A DNA stretch of 5,573 nt, from NCBI GenBank assembly GCA_021442645.1, contig JABUSR010000220.1, forward strand, positions 1-5,573, written 5' to 3'. This DNA comes from Ruminiclostridium sp. Its GTDB lineage: Bacteria > Bacillota > Clostridia > Oscillospirales > Oscillospiraceae. Under the pieces are notes generated by a model. The model worked only from the letters and a program-made list of their open reading frames with translations. It made no database searches and was not told the DNA's origin. Made by a program: the position numbers and the translations under genes. Shown here piece by piece: positions 1 through 5,573 of the stretch. The number at the start of each line of letters is the position of its first letter. Position 1 is the first letter of the stretch.

Positions 1-182
1 GCATTGCCGTAGAGGATTTCCTCAAAGAGTGCCGTCATCATAACGGTCTTGCCGGAACCGGTGGGCGCAGAAAAGGAGATGACCTGCGGGTCATCCTCAC
101 TCCAGAGGATGTGCGCCTTATCCAGCTTTTTATTCAGTTCCGCAATGGCATCCTCCTGAAAGGGAAAAAGCCGGATTTTCAT
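1..182 (-). CDS. Type III-like restriction subunit (Res) / DEAD-DEAH box helicase, N-terminal fragment
   Basis: Only the first 60 codons are in the window; the gene runs off the left edge. The protein begins MKIRLFPFQEDAI, a Q-motif-like opening typical of ResIII-family helicases, and carries a clear Walker A motif, APTGSGKT, at about residues 44-51. The family is superfamily 2 helicase/translocase, which in type III restriction systems uses ATP to move along or switch on DNA and usually carries a C-terminal nuclease. That nuclease, and motif II (DEAD/DEAH), lie outside the window and cannot be confirmed. The ATG start is supported by AAGGAGGG upstream and by its overlap with the methyltransferase stop codon (ATGA), implying translational coupling and a shared complex. 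It could instead be a helicase without a nuclease. Confidence is high for an SF2 ATPase and moderate for Res. Confidence 0.85.
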   Translation of the reverse strand, partial: MKIRLFPFQEDAIAELNKKLDKAHILWSEDDPQVISFSAPTGSGKTVMMTALFEEILYGN

Positions 183-2266
183 GTTCTGTCCCTCCTTGCG
201 CCGATGACAAAGTTGTCGATATAGTCCCGATAGAGCTGATAGCTGCTTTGGATTCCCAGATCCGCGGCCATTTCGTGATAGGCCGACTCGGAATTGGTGA
301 CGAAATACACGGTGTCAATGCTGTCGTACTGCCGCACCTCCCGGGCAAAGGCGGCGTAGGCGGCCTCCTCCACCAGCACGGCAAAGCGGTTTTCCGGCAG
401 CACCAGCATGACCGGCTCCTCGTCATCGATTTCCGGCCTTCTGCCCACAGCGCCGGACTTCATCCAGAGCAGCGGCAGAATCTCCTGAAACTGCCTGCCC
501 AGGGAGACCATATCCCGGTCAAGGAAGCCCAGCTTGAAGTATTCACAGTTGGCGGCAAAGCCGTCGGCCATAGGGCGGTCACTGCCGATGTAATTGCCCT
601 TCAGGGGATTGCCGTTCACATCATGCCCCTCGATGGAGCAGACGGTGCGGGGCCAGGTAACATAGCGGGCAATGCCCAGCTTCTCCCACTCCTCATCACC
701 GGGGTGATAACCCTTTGCGCTCAGGGCTTTTGCCTCCTCGGCGGAGACCTCGTTGTTCGTCACCATGATGCAGCGCCTATGCCCGCCGTCCTCGGCATTG
801 AGAAGATTGACGGCGTGCAGGGTCGTGCCCGAACCGGCGAAGAAGTCGAGGATGAGGGCATTTGGCTTGTCCTTAACAGAAAAACGTAATGTATCTACTT
901 CAGCATACACTGATTTTGGAAAAGAAAAGCGAATATCATGAAAAATAGTCTTCAATAAGCTTGAACCATATACGCCAGCATTATGACTATCTTGTACCCA
1001 TGTTGTCATGGCTGTAATGGGTTTATTAGTGATTCCTAAATTCCATGTGCCATCCTCGTTCTTTCCATTAGTTTCAATTTCGCCTCTTTCGAAAGATTTA
1101 ATCATGCCTTCTTGCAAATTTGAAACAGAACGGTAGCAACTCCCTTTTTTCCAAGGTCCGAATTTAATATACCCTTTTTCATATTTATCAAGGAAGGTTG
1201 ACGGTTGAACACCCCACGTAGATTCGCCCCCCTCTCTGCTAATAGGAAACACCGCAAAACATCCGTCTGGGATTACTATTTCATTTCTTAATTTTTCAAG
1301 TGGCAAAGATTCTCCAACACTGACAAATTTTCCTGTTTCTTCACTGAAAAATATTGGATAGAATAAATTCGGACGTGCTATCCTTTTGCCATTTGCCCCA
1401 GTCCTGATAAGACCTGTCCAACGAGTTTGCTTTTCTTCAACAGGATGAAGCATATCATTATTCCCGTAGCAAACATACGCTTTTCCAAAGAATAAATAAT
1501 AGATATATTCATCAGATCTGCTAAACATGTCTTTTCTTGATGAACCATTAGGATTTATCACACTACTAACCATCTGCATTCTCGCCTCCGGGAACATCTC
1601 CTCCAGCAGGCATCCGAGGTGCAGATATTCCTTTTCGTCAATGGTGACGATGAGCACGGAATCTGCGGGATTGAGCAGGCGCTTTGCGAGGGCAAGGCGC
1701 TTTTTCATCATGGAGAGCCATTTGCTGTGGCGGTAGCTGTCGCTGCCGTCCACATAGTCGTTGTTGTATTTCCAGTCCTTTGCGCCGGTGTTGTAGGGCG
1801 GGTCGATATAGATGCAGTCCACCTTGCCTGCATAGAGGTATTCCAGCAGCTGCAGGGCATGGTAGTTGTCCGCTTCGATGAGGGTGTGCCACAGGTCGCT
1901 GTCCGGGGCGTTTTCCACCCTGTCGATGGGCTGCAGGCAGGGGAAGATCGGGTCGCCGAATTCCGCCACGGCCACAAGCTCGGACACGGCGATCTCCTCC
2001 GCCTCTCCGCTCTGCTTATTCCGGCACAGGGCAGTATCCCCGCTGACGCGGATGACCGTATAGGTGTCATTGATCTTCCCGGTCTTTCTGGCGACGGTGC
2101 CGCCGCGCTTGATACCGATGCCATACAGCGGCGTACATTCGGGCATGTGTTCCTCAAACACAAGTCCGAATTTTTTGTTCTGTGTCAGCCGTCCGATCTC
2201 CTCCGTCAGTCTTGCGCGGAGGGCAGGATCACTGACCTGTTTTAATAATTCCTGTATTGCGGCCAT
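179..2266 (-). CDS. Type III-like site-specific DNA methyltransferase (Mod), beta-class, probably N6-adenine
   Basis: A 695-residue protein, slightly longer than classical type III Mod subunits (about 640). It transfers a methyl group from S-adenosylmethionine to a base in a short DNA site. Motif IV, DPPYNTG, lies at residues 155-161 and the SAM-binding motif I, DFFAGSGTT, at 474-482; this catalytic-before-SAM order defines the beta class, which includes type III Mod. Other family landmarks are IEADNYHALQ (130-139), the SKWLSMMKKRL helix (181-191) and the VLIVTIDEKE strand (204-213). Residues 1-120 form an N-terminal extension (KKFGLVFEEH at 31-40) seen in a common Mod-like family paired with helicases. 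The C-terminal end (LYRDYIDNF) is also typical. The start is fixed by AAGGAG six bases upstream. Residues about 232-465 are encoded by strikingly AT-rich DNA, suggesting a replaced target-recognition domain. N6-adenine specificity is inferred from the family; the recognition site cannot be read from the sequence. Confidence 0.93.
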   Translation of the reverse strand: MAAIQELLKQVSDPALRARLTEEIGRLTQNKKFGLVFEEHMPECTPLYGIGIKRGGTVARKTGKINDTYTVIRVSGDTALCRNKQSGEAEEIAVSELVAVAEFGDPIFPCLQPIDRVENAPDSDLWHTLIEADNYHALQLLEYLYAGKVDCIYIDPPYNTGAKDWKYNNDYVDGSDSYRHSKWLSMMKKRLALAKRLLNPADSVLIVTIDEKEYLHLGCLLEEMFPEARMQMVSSVINPNGSSRKDMFSRSDEYIYYLFFGKAYVCYGNNDMLHPVEEKQTRWTGLIRTGANGKRIARPNLFYPIFFSEETGKFVSVGESLPLEKLRNEIVIPDGCFAVFPISREGGESTWGVQPSTFLDKYEKGYIKFGPWKKGSCYRSVSNLQEGMIKSFERGEIETNGKNEDGTWNLGITNKPITAMTTWVQDSHNAGVYGSSLLKTIFHDIRFSFPKSVYAEVDTLRFSVKDKPNALILDFFAGSGTTLHAVNLLNAEDGGHRRCIMVTNNEVSAEEAKALSAKGYHPGDEEWEKLGIARYVTWPRTVCSIEGHDVNGNPLKGNYIGSDRPMADGFAANCEYFKLGFLDRDMVSLGRQFQEILPLLWMKSGAVGRRPEIDDEEPVMLVLPENRFAVLVEEAAYAAFAREVRQYDSIDTVYFVTNSESAYHEMAADLGIQSSYQLYRDYIDNFVIGARRDRT
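190..197 (-). promoter_or_regulatory. Ribosome binding site (AAGGAGGG) for the Res-like gene, inside mod
   Basis: AAGGAGGG within the last codons of mod precedes the ATG at 182, which itself overlaps the mod stop as ATGA. This confirms the Res start and suggests coupled translation of the Mod and Res subunits. Confidence 0.85.
872..1573 (-). other. AT-rich island covering the Mod target-recognition region (putative swapped specificity domain)
   Basis: Hand counts of 60-base blocks give about 32% GC at 901-960 and 35% at 1261-1320, against about 62% at 601-660 and roughly 55% at 1801-1860 in the same gene. The change is abrupt at both ends and the reading frame is intact throughout. The segment encodes residues about 232-465, between the motif VI region and motif I, where beta-class methyltransferases carry the domain that reads the target base sequence. 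Codon choice is AT-ending inside and GC-ending outside. The simplest reading is in-frame replacement of the specificity domain by recombination with a lower-GC donor; the end points are accurate only to about 10-20 bases. Confidence 0.75.
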
Positions 2267-2277
2267 GGTATGCTCCT

Positions 2278-3885
2278 TTATTCCTTACTGCGTCCCCAGG
2301 AGAAGCCGTACAGGCGGTGCTCCTCCGTCAGCTGCAGAATGGCAGATTTTTTCAGAATGTCGTTTTCGGCGCGGTCTGCAGCGATGAATATCTGCTTTCC
2401 GGCTGCCTCATAGAGTGTCAGCAGCTTTTCAAAATGTTCTCTGCTGATGCTGTGCAGGATATTGCCGTCATGAATAATCGCTGGGACATCGGTCAGAGCG
2501 AGAATGGCAAGGTCATATAAGACCATGCTCTTGCAGGCAGTCCCTTCGCTGGTGTTGCCGACGGTTTCAAAGCGTATCTCCTTCGCATCGGATATGGACA
2601 GAACCGGAGGATTCTCCGTTTTGCCGGTGACTGTACCGTTGAAGGCCTTCATCCGGACATTGATTGCAGACACGGCCTCCGCGATTGCGGCATCCCGGTC
2701 GGCAATCAGCTGCTCCATGCGCCGCTCCGCGAGAATGCGAGCTTCCTGCAGATCCTTTTCGTGCTGCAGCTGCCGATTTTCAGCCTCCAGCTCGTCTATG
2801 CGCTTGGACACGCTGACGCACTGGGACAGGACGCGCTGTGTCAGGTCAGTCGATATCCCGGCGTCCTCAATTTTGGTGCGAAGCCGCTTGATTTCGGCTT
2901 CACAGCGCTGCAGCATGGGCTCCAATTCGGCAATTTCTTCATCCGCTTCTTCTTTCAGAATCTCCCGAATGCGAATGTGGAAGCCCTCGATTTCTTCAAA
3001 GGCCTTGAGATTGACCCCTGGGAAGAATTCCGAAAGCTGCGTAAAGTCCTCCCGAACAGGCTCATTGATAAAGTCCCGATTGCCCGTGCGCAGATTGCCG
3101 ATTCTCACCTTCAGCCTATCCCGCCGGCGGCATAGCTGCTGCATGTTTTTTCGCATTGCGGCAAGCTGTTCATAAGAATCGGCGTTGAAACCCAGGTACT
3201 CCATCCCGGCATTGCCGTCTTGTGCCATCAGCTGTTCCAGCCGCCGCTTCAAAGCCTGTATCGTCTGCTCATTCTCTTCGATTTTTTCAAAGGTCTTCGG
3301 CTGCTTCTTCGCTGCCTGCCATTGGGAAGCCTTGATGCCGAGATCTTCCTCTGCAGCATGAAGGGCATTCAGAATGCTTTGCTTTCCGAACAGCTTTAAC
3401 AGAAATTCAACCGCTTTATCGTCGCTCTCCCTTGGCTTTGTCAGCAGGGGAGTTTTTTCATATGTATTGTCCCGCCCGTAAATGCGGAAGAAATGGGCAG
3501 AGATTTCCTCCACAGGTACACCGGGGTGGTAAAAGGAGGAGAGGATCTTCCTGTACTCCTCCAGAGTCAGCTTCTCAATCAGGTGCCCGTCCTTATCGCT
3601 CCGGCAGACCTGCTTGGGGTATGCCGTATTTCTGTAAAAATAGTGGTGGGTCTCGTCAAAAAGAAAGGTAAAGAAGATCGTGTGATCCTTGACAAACCGC
3701 TTCACATCACTTCCGGCCGTGCAGTACCCCTCTCCGCCGAAAGCGTAATCTATAATCCAGAGGAAGGTGGACTTGCCGAGGGCATTTCCACCGCCTGTAC
3801 TGCCCAATACAGTATTCAGTCCGGCATTCAGGCGGATCGTTCTGTATTCCTCTGCGAATCTATCACATTGTATTTCAACCAACAT
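2278..3885 (-). CDS. DUF2326-type ABC ATPase, ATPase component of an ABC-three-component (ABC-3C) system
   Basis: A 535-residue SMC/RecF-like ATPase. The N-terminus (MLVEIQCDRF, then LNTVLG) leads into an extended P-loop, GSTGGGNALGKST, at 28-40, with more residues before GKST than the usual loop, as in DUF2326 proteins. Two charged helical stretches (about 178-265 and 300-405) look like coiled coils. The C-terminal DUF2326 half has a signature-like segment, GNTSEGTACKSMVLYDLAIL (443-462), a Walker B-like strand ending PAIIHDG (468-474) and QIFIAADRA (498-506). This ATPase family has been proposed to act in nucleoprotein-linked conflict systems. The chosen ATG at 3885 gives the family-like N-terminus, has GGAGG 11 bases upstream and overlaps the preceding gene by 11 bases. 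The longer open frame reaching 3975 would overlap that gene far more and adds an unrelated 30-residue leader. The TAA stop overlaps the Shine-Dalgarno of mod. Family call is strong; molecular role is inferred. Confidence 0.9.
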   Translation of the reverse strand: MLVEIQCDRFAEEYRTIRLNAGLNTVLGSTGGGNALGKSTFLWIIDYAFGGEGYCTAGSDVKRFVKDHTIFFTFLFDETHHYFYRNTAYPKQVCRSDKDGHLIEKLTLEEYRKILSSFYHPGVPVEEISAHFFRIYGRDNTYEKTPLLTKPRESDDKAVEFLLKLFGKQSILNALHAAEEDLGIKASQWQAAKKQPKTFEKIEENEQTIQALKRRLEQLMAQDGNAGMEYLGFNADSYEQLAAMRKNMQQLCRRRDRLKVRIGNLRTGNRDFINEPVREDFTQLSEFFPGVNLKAFEEIEGFHIRIREILKEEADEEIAELEPMLQRCEAEIKRLRTKIEDAGISTDLTQRVLSQCVSVSKRIDELEAENRQLQHEKDLQEARILAERRMEQLIADRDAAIAEAVSAINVRMKAFNGTVTGKTENPPVLSISDAKEIRFETVGNTSEGTACKSMVLYDLAILALTDVPAIIHDGNILHSISREHFEKLLTLYEAAGKQIFIAADRAENDILKKSAILQLTEEHRLYGFSWGRSKE

Positions 3886-4096
3886 AATGCAGCAGACCTC
3901 CATCCTCGGATAGTTCAATCTTCCCCAATGCATAGAGACAGTCAAGCGCATTGGAATAGTCGACGACATCTGCAATCCGAGACTGCCGGTACAGCTCCGG
4001 TACGGAAAGGTCGCCCTGCTTCAATACGTTGAGAATGCTGGGAAACAATGCGAGGACACTGCTTTTATACGGTGTCGTTTTACTCGGTAATTTCAT
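3875..4096 (-). CDS. Small winged-helix-like protein, ABC-3C middle component (MC6-like)
   Basis: A 73-residue protein starting MKLPSKTTPYKSS, with a helix (VLALFPSILNVLKQG, 14-28), a second helix in SVPELYRQSR (31-40), a third through YSNALDCLYALGKI (47-60) and a short terminal hairpin (ELSEDGGLLHYVG). This helix pattern with a closing wing, the MxLPSK opening and the position just before a DUF2326 gene match the small 'middle component' of ABC-3C systems, most like the type called MC6; it was recognised by eye, not by profile search. Middle components are thought to bridge the ATPase and the third component. The ATG at 4096 is preferred over an in-frame TTG at 4120 because GAGG lies six bases upstream and the resulting N-terminus fits the family. 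It overlaps the upstream gene by 17 bases and the ATPase by 11, implying coupled translation. Confidence 0.75.
   Translation of the reverse strand: MKLPSKTTPYKSSVLALFPSILNVLKQGDLSVPELYRQSRIADVVDYSNALDCLYALGKIELSEDGGLLHYVG
3897..3901 (-). promoter_or_regulatory. Ribosome binding site (GGAGG) for the DUF2326 ATPase, inside the preceding gene
   Basis: GGAGG lies 11 bases before the ATG at 3885, within the coding sequence of the middle component. The spacing is longer than ideal, which may make ATPase translation depend on ribosomes finishing the upstream gene. Confidence 0.6.
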
Positions 4097-5297
4097 GGAA
4101 TACCTCGCATCTCTGCACAAAATATGAAATCAGGACTTCACAGGCCTCATAATTCTTCTGCCCGGCCTTGGCAAACAGGTACCTCACCAGCGAATTGAAG
4201 ATTTCGCTCTGAAAATCCAGCCTGTCATCTGCATCCTCGTACATGCGCTTGATACTGCGTTCAAACTGGCGGACATTCAGCCTGTTGGCTGCGGCCAGCT
4301 GACTGATGATATCATTTACCATTTCATACATTCCATCCACTACGAGTGCCTTCACTTTTCGAAGCAACATGCGGTCAGAGATTTTCTCATCAATCTTCAG
4401 CGGCAGCATTCTAAGATCTGATTCGGTAACAGGTTCCCCGGAACCGATCATTTCAATGATTTCTCGCACGGCATCAACGGTTATGTTGGAGGAAATGGCC
4501 TCCATTGCCTCCGTGCGTAACTGCATCTGCTTTTTGGTTTCCAGAAGTTCTGCTTTCTTTTCGGCAGAGCTTTGAATACCGGCAGCACAACCGACACAGA
4601 CAAGCATATCCATCCCTCTGCTGAGCTCAATCAGGATCGTGTGTCCGGACTGCAGGGGTTTCGCGCAGCAGGGGCATAGTCCGTTTTCTTCAGCAATGAG
4701 ATTTATGGTTCCGGAATCTAATACAGCTTCCGTCAGCAGCTCCATATTCCCAATGCCATAGGAAGATACAAAGGAAATCTCGTTTCTCCGTGAATCGAAG
4801 CTTTTTACATAAGTATCGGTAATCTCCCGAACAGCTTTCTCCCGCCTGTTGTTGGAAGTGTAAATTGCTGTATACAGGAACAGACCCGCGAGAAACTCTT
4901 CAAATACAAAAGTGTCGCGGGTGATGATTTCCGCCTTTGTCTTCTTATTGATAAGTTCAAGCTCGCAATCATCAGAAATATCTGTATCTGAGGCAATGAT
5001 ATCCTTAAGTGCCAGAATCATTGTTCCGCAACGGTTCAGATTCAGCAACGGCAGTACATTGCTTTTGAAATATGCCGCAACAGCAGTAGGTTCTGCCGCT
5101 CTGGCGTAAACGGTTACTTCGTCCGATAGATTCACACGACCTAGAGCCAGTGCGGAGGTTGTTCCGTCGTCCGTTCGAATGTCATAGATTTTATTGACCG
5201 AAAGCAGCATGGTGCCGACCAGCTGCTTTTGTGTTGTTGTCGGGGCAGAGCAACGGACCAGAACGGTTGCCAATGTCCCAAAGCAGAGCTTTTTCAC
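4080..5297 (-). CDS. ABC-3C third component: HTH-like N-terminus, zinc-binding CxxC...CxxC, helical C-terminal domain
   Basis: A 405-residue soluble protein without signal peptide or membrane segment. Residues about 22-60 (TTQKQLVGTML ... IYDI ... GRVNLSDEV) have the spacing of a diverged Cro/C1-type helix-turn-helix. Residues about 130-150 contain FEEFLAGLFLYTAIYTSNN, a segment I associate with ABC-3C third components. Cysteines 208, 211, 234 and 237 form two CxxC pairs (CPCC and CVGC), a likely structural zinc site. Residues 240-405 are mostly helical and end YFVQRCEVFHEI. No catalytic effector domain is recognised. The start is GTG, with AGGAGG seven bases upstream, 21 bases after the regulator stop. 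Its end overlaps the middle component by 17 bases. The ABC-3C role is inferred from position and weak sequence resemblance; it may act as DNA- or partner-binding scaffold rather than as an enzyme. Confidence 0.7.
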   Translation of the reverse strand: MKKLCFGTLATVLVRCSAPTTTQKQLVGTMLLSVNKIYDIRTDDGTTSALALGRVNLSDEVTVYARAAEPTAVAAYFKSNVLPLLNLNRCGTMILALKDIIASDTDISDDCELELINKKTKAEIITRDTFVFEEFLAGLFLYTAIYTSNNRREKAVREITDTYVKSFDSRRNEISFVSSYGIGNMELLTEAVLDSGTINLIAEENGLCPCCAKPLQSGHTILIELSRGMDMLVCVGCAAGIQSSAEKKAELLETKKQMQLRTEAMEAISSNITVDAVREIIEMIGSGEPVTESDLRMLPLKIDEKISDRMLLRKVKALVVDGMYEMVNDIISQLAAANRLNVRQFERSIKRMYEDADDRLDFQSEIFNSLVRYLFAKAGQKNYEACEVLISYFVQRCEVFHEITE

Positions 5298-5304
5298 GCC
5301 GCTT

Positions 5305-5310
5305 CCTCCT
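5305..5310 (-). promoter_or_regulatory. Ribosome binding site (AGGAGG) supporting the GTG start of the 405-residue gene
   Basis: AGGAGG on the minus strand stands seven bases before the GTG at 5297. A perfect Shine-Dalgarno at good spacing supports GTG initiation in the absence of a nearby ATG. Confidence 0.85.
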
Positions 5311-5318
5311 TCACTCGA

Positions 5319-5519
5319 TTATTTAACGAAGTCAACAATGTCCCCGATGTTCACTTCAAGGCATTTGCATATGCGGCCGAGGACCGTCAGATTTACCGGC
5401 TCACCTCGCCCCATTTTTGCAATGGTCGTTCCTGTGATTCCGGTTTTTTCCATGATATCCTTTTTCATCATCTTACGGTCGATAAGCAGCTTCCATAGCT
5501 TGTTATAACTGAATTCCAT
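5319..5519 (-). CDS. XRE/Cro-C1-family helix-turn-helix transcriptional regulator
   Basis: A 66-residue protein that is essentially one HTH domain. MEFSYNKLWKLLIDRKMMK forms helix 1, KDIMEKTGI helix 2, TGTTIAKMGRGE the recognition helix region (about 31-42), and LTVLGRICKCLEVNIGDIVDFV helices 4-5 with the usual 'C..L.v.i.dI..f' ending. Small XRE proteins of this type (YozG-like) bind operator DNA as dimers and often control neighbouring mobile or restriction genes. The ATG at 5519 is preferred over an ATG at 5531 and a TTG at 5546 because GGAGG sits five bases upstream of it and the ATG at 5531 lies right against that GGAGG. As first gene, followed after 21 bases by the ABC-3C genes, it probably autoregulates the whole operon, comparable in role to C-proteins of restriction systems; that role is inferred. 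Confidence 0.9.
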   Translation of the reverse strand: MEFSYNKLWKLLIDRKMMKKDIMEKTGITGTTIAKMGRGEPVNLTVLGRICKCLEVNIGDIVDFVK

Positions 5520-5524
5520 TATTT

Positions 5525-5529
5525 CCTCC
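5525..5529 (-). promoter_or_regulatory. Ribosome binding site (GGAGG) that decides the XRE start
   Basis: GGAGG five bases before the ATG at 5519 selects that start over the ATG at 5531, which abuts this same site. Confidence 0.8.
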
Positions 5530-5542
5530 ATCCACTTGCTGC

Positions 5543-5559
5543 ACAAAACCTACTTTTGT
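5543..5559. promoter_or_regulatory. Inverted repeat upstream of the XRE gene, candidate operator
   Basis: ACAAAA (5543-5548) and TTTTGT (5554-5559) are perfect 6-base arms around a 5-base spacer. A second, shifted symmetry, CTAC-TTTT-GTAG, spans 5550-5561. The site lies 24-40 bases upstream of the regulator's ATG, where an XRE dimer would block or activate its own promoter. No convincing -10/-35 pair is seen in the remaining 14 bases, so the promoter is probably at or beyond the window edge. The arms are short and A/T-rich, so chance is possible. Confidence 0.4.
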
Positions 5560-5573
5560 AGTGCGTAGTGCGT
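5560..5573. repeat. Two tandem copies of AGTGCGT at the window edge
   Basis: AGTGCGT occurs at 5560-5566 and again at 5567-5573, directly abutting, and could continue past the window. It borders the inverted repeat in front of the regulator gene. It may be part of a repeated operator or promoter region; two copies of seven bases alone do not prove function. Confidence 0.45.

Noticed and set aside
248..889. Plus-strand open frame of 213 codons opposite the C-terminal part of mod
   Set aside because: It is a shadow of the GC-rich mod 3' region, lacks a family-like sequence, and ends just where the AT-rich island begins.
1227..1232. Run of six G residues on the coding strand of mod, considered as a phase-variation tract
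   Set aside because: Six bases is short for switching by slippage, the gene is in frame, and no longer simple repeat is present in mod.
1619..2245. Long plus-strand open frame (208 codons) opposite the N-terminal part of mod
   Set aside because: It is antisense to a strongly supported methyltransferase, has no recognisable domain, and reflects the high GC of the mod coding strand.
2267..2277. Possible promoter or terminator between the ATPase and mod genes
   Set aside because: The gap is only 11 bases and is taken up by the mod Shine-Dalgarno; there is no hairpin and no T-tract.
3886..3975. Possible 30-residue N-terminal extension of the DUF2326 ATPase
   Set aside because: The extra residues are unlike the family, would overlap the middle component by about 100 bases, and the inner ATG at 3885 has a ribosome site and the expected N-terminus.
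3493..4032. Plus-strand open frame of 179 codons across the ATPase/middle component junction
   Set aside because: It is antisense to two overlapping genes with clear motifs and ribosome sites, and its translation has no recognisable domain.
4097..4120. TTG start eight codons upstream for the middle component
   Set aside because: The ATG at 4096 has GAGG at six bases and gives the family-like MKLPSK opening.

Overview
The window is a single minus-strand gene train that reads from the right edge to the left edge. It contains five complete genes and the start of a sixth. The genes overlap or sit within about 20 bases of each other, and each has a readable Shine-Dalgarno sequence. Strong AGGAGG-type ribosome sites, one GTG start and protein features typical of gut clostridia suggest a Firmicutes (Clostridia/Oscillospiraceae-like) host with a moderate GC of roughly 50%. 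This assignment is an inference, because no rRNA or other taxonomic marker is present.

Layout in transcription order: (1) 5520-5573, a leader with a tandem 7-base repeat and an inverted repeat, likely operator DNA. (2) 5319-5519, a 66-residue XRE/Cro-type regulator. (3) 4080-5297, a 405-residue protein with an HTH-like N-terminus, a CxxC...CxxC zinc site and a helical C-terminus, placed as the third (CTD-bearing) component of an ABC-three-component (ABC-3C) system. (4) 3875-4096, a 73-residue winged-helix-like 'middle component'. (5) 2278-3885, a DUF2326-type coiled-coil ABC ATPase. (6) 179-2266, a beta-class, type III-like DNA methyltransferase (Mod). (7) 1-182, the N-terminus of a superfamily 2 helicase / Res-like subunit with a Walker A motif, cut off by the window edge.

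The window therefore couples a predicted ABC-3C conflict module to a type III-like restriction-modification module under what looks like one regulator and one transcript. The three ABC-3C genes overlap by 17 and 11 bases, Mod follows after 11 bases, and Res starts inside the Mod stop codon (ATGA). A plausible model is that Mod marks host DNA, the DUF2326 ATPase complex senses or handles nucleoprotein or DNA states, and the helicase/Res or another partner acts on unmarked DNA. The co-operonic layout is seen directly; the mechanism is inferred.

The clearest anomaly is an approximately 700-base AT-rich island (about 872-1573) inside the otherwise GC-rich mod gene. It covers the target-recognition region and keeps the reading frame, which looks like exchange of the specificity domain. 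No RNA genes, CRISPR arrays, insertion sequences or terminators were seen, and no gene-free stretch exceeds about 55 bases.
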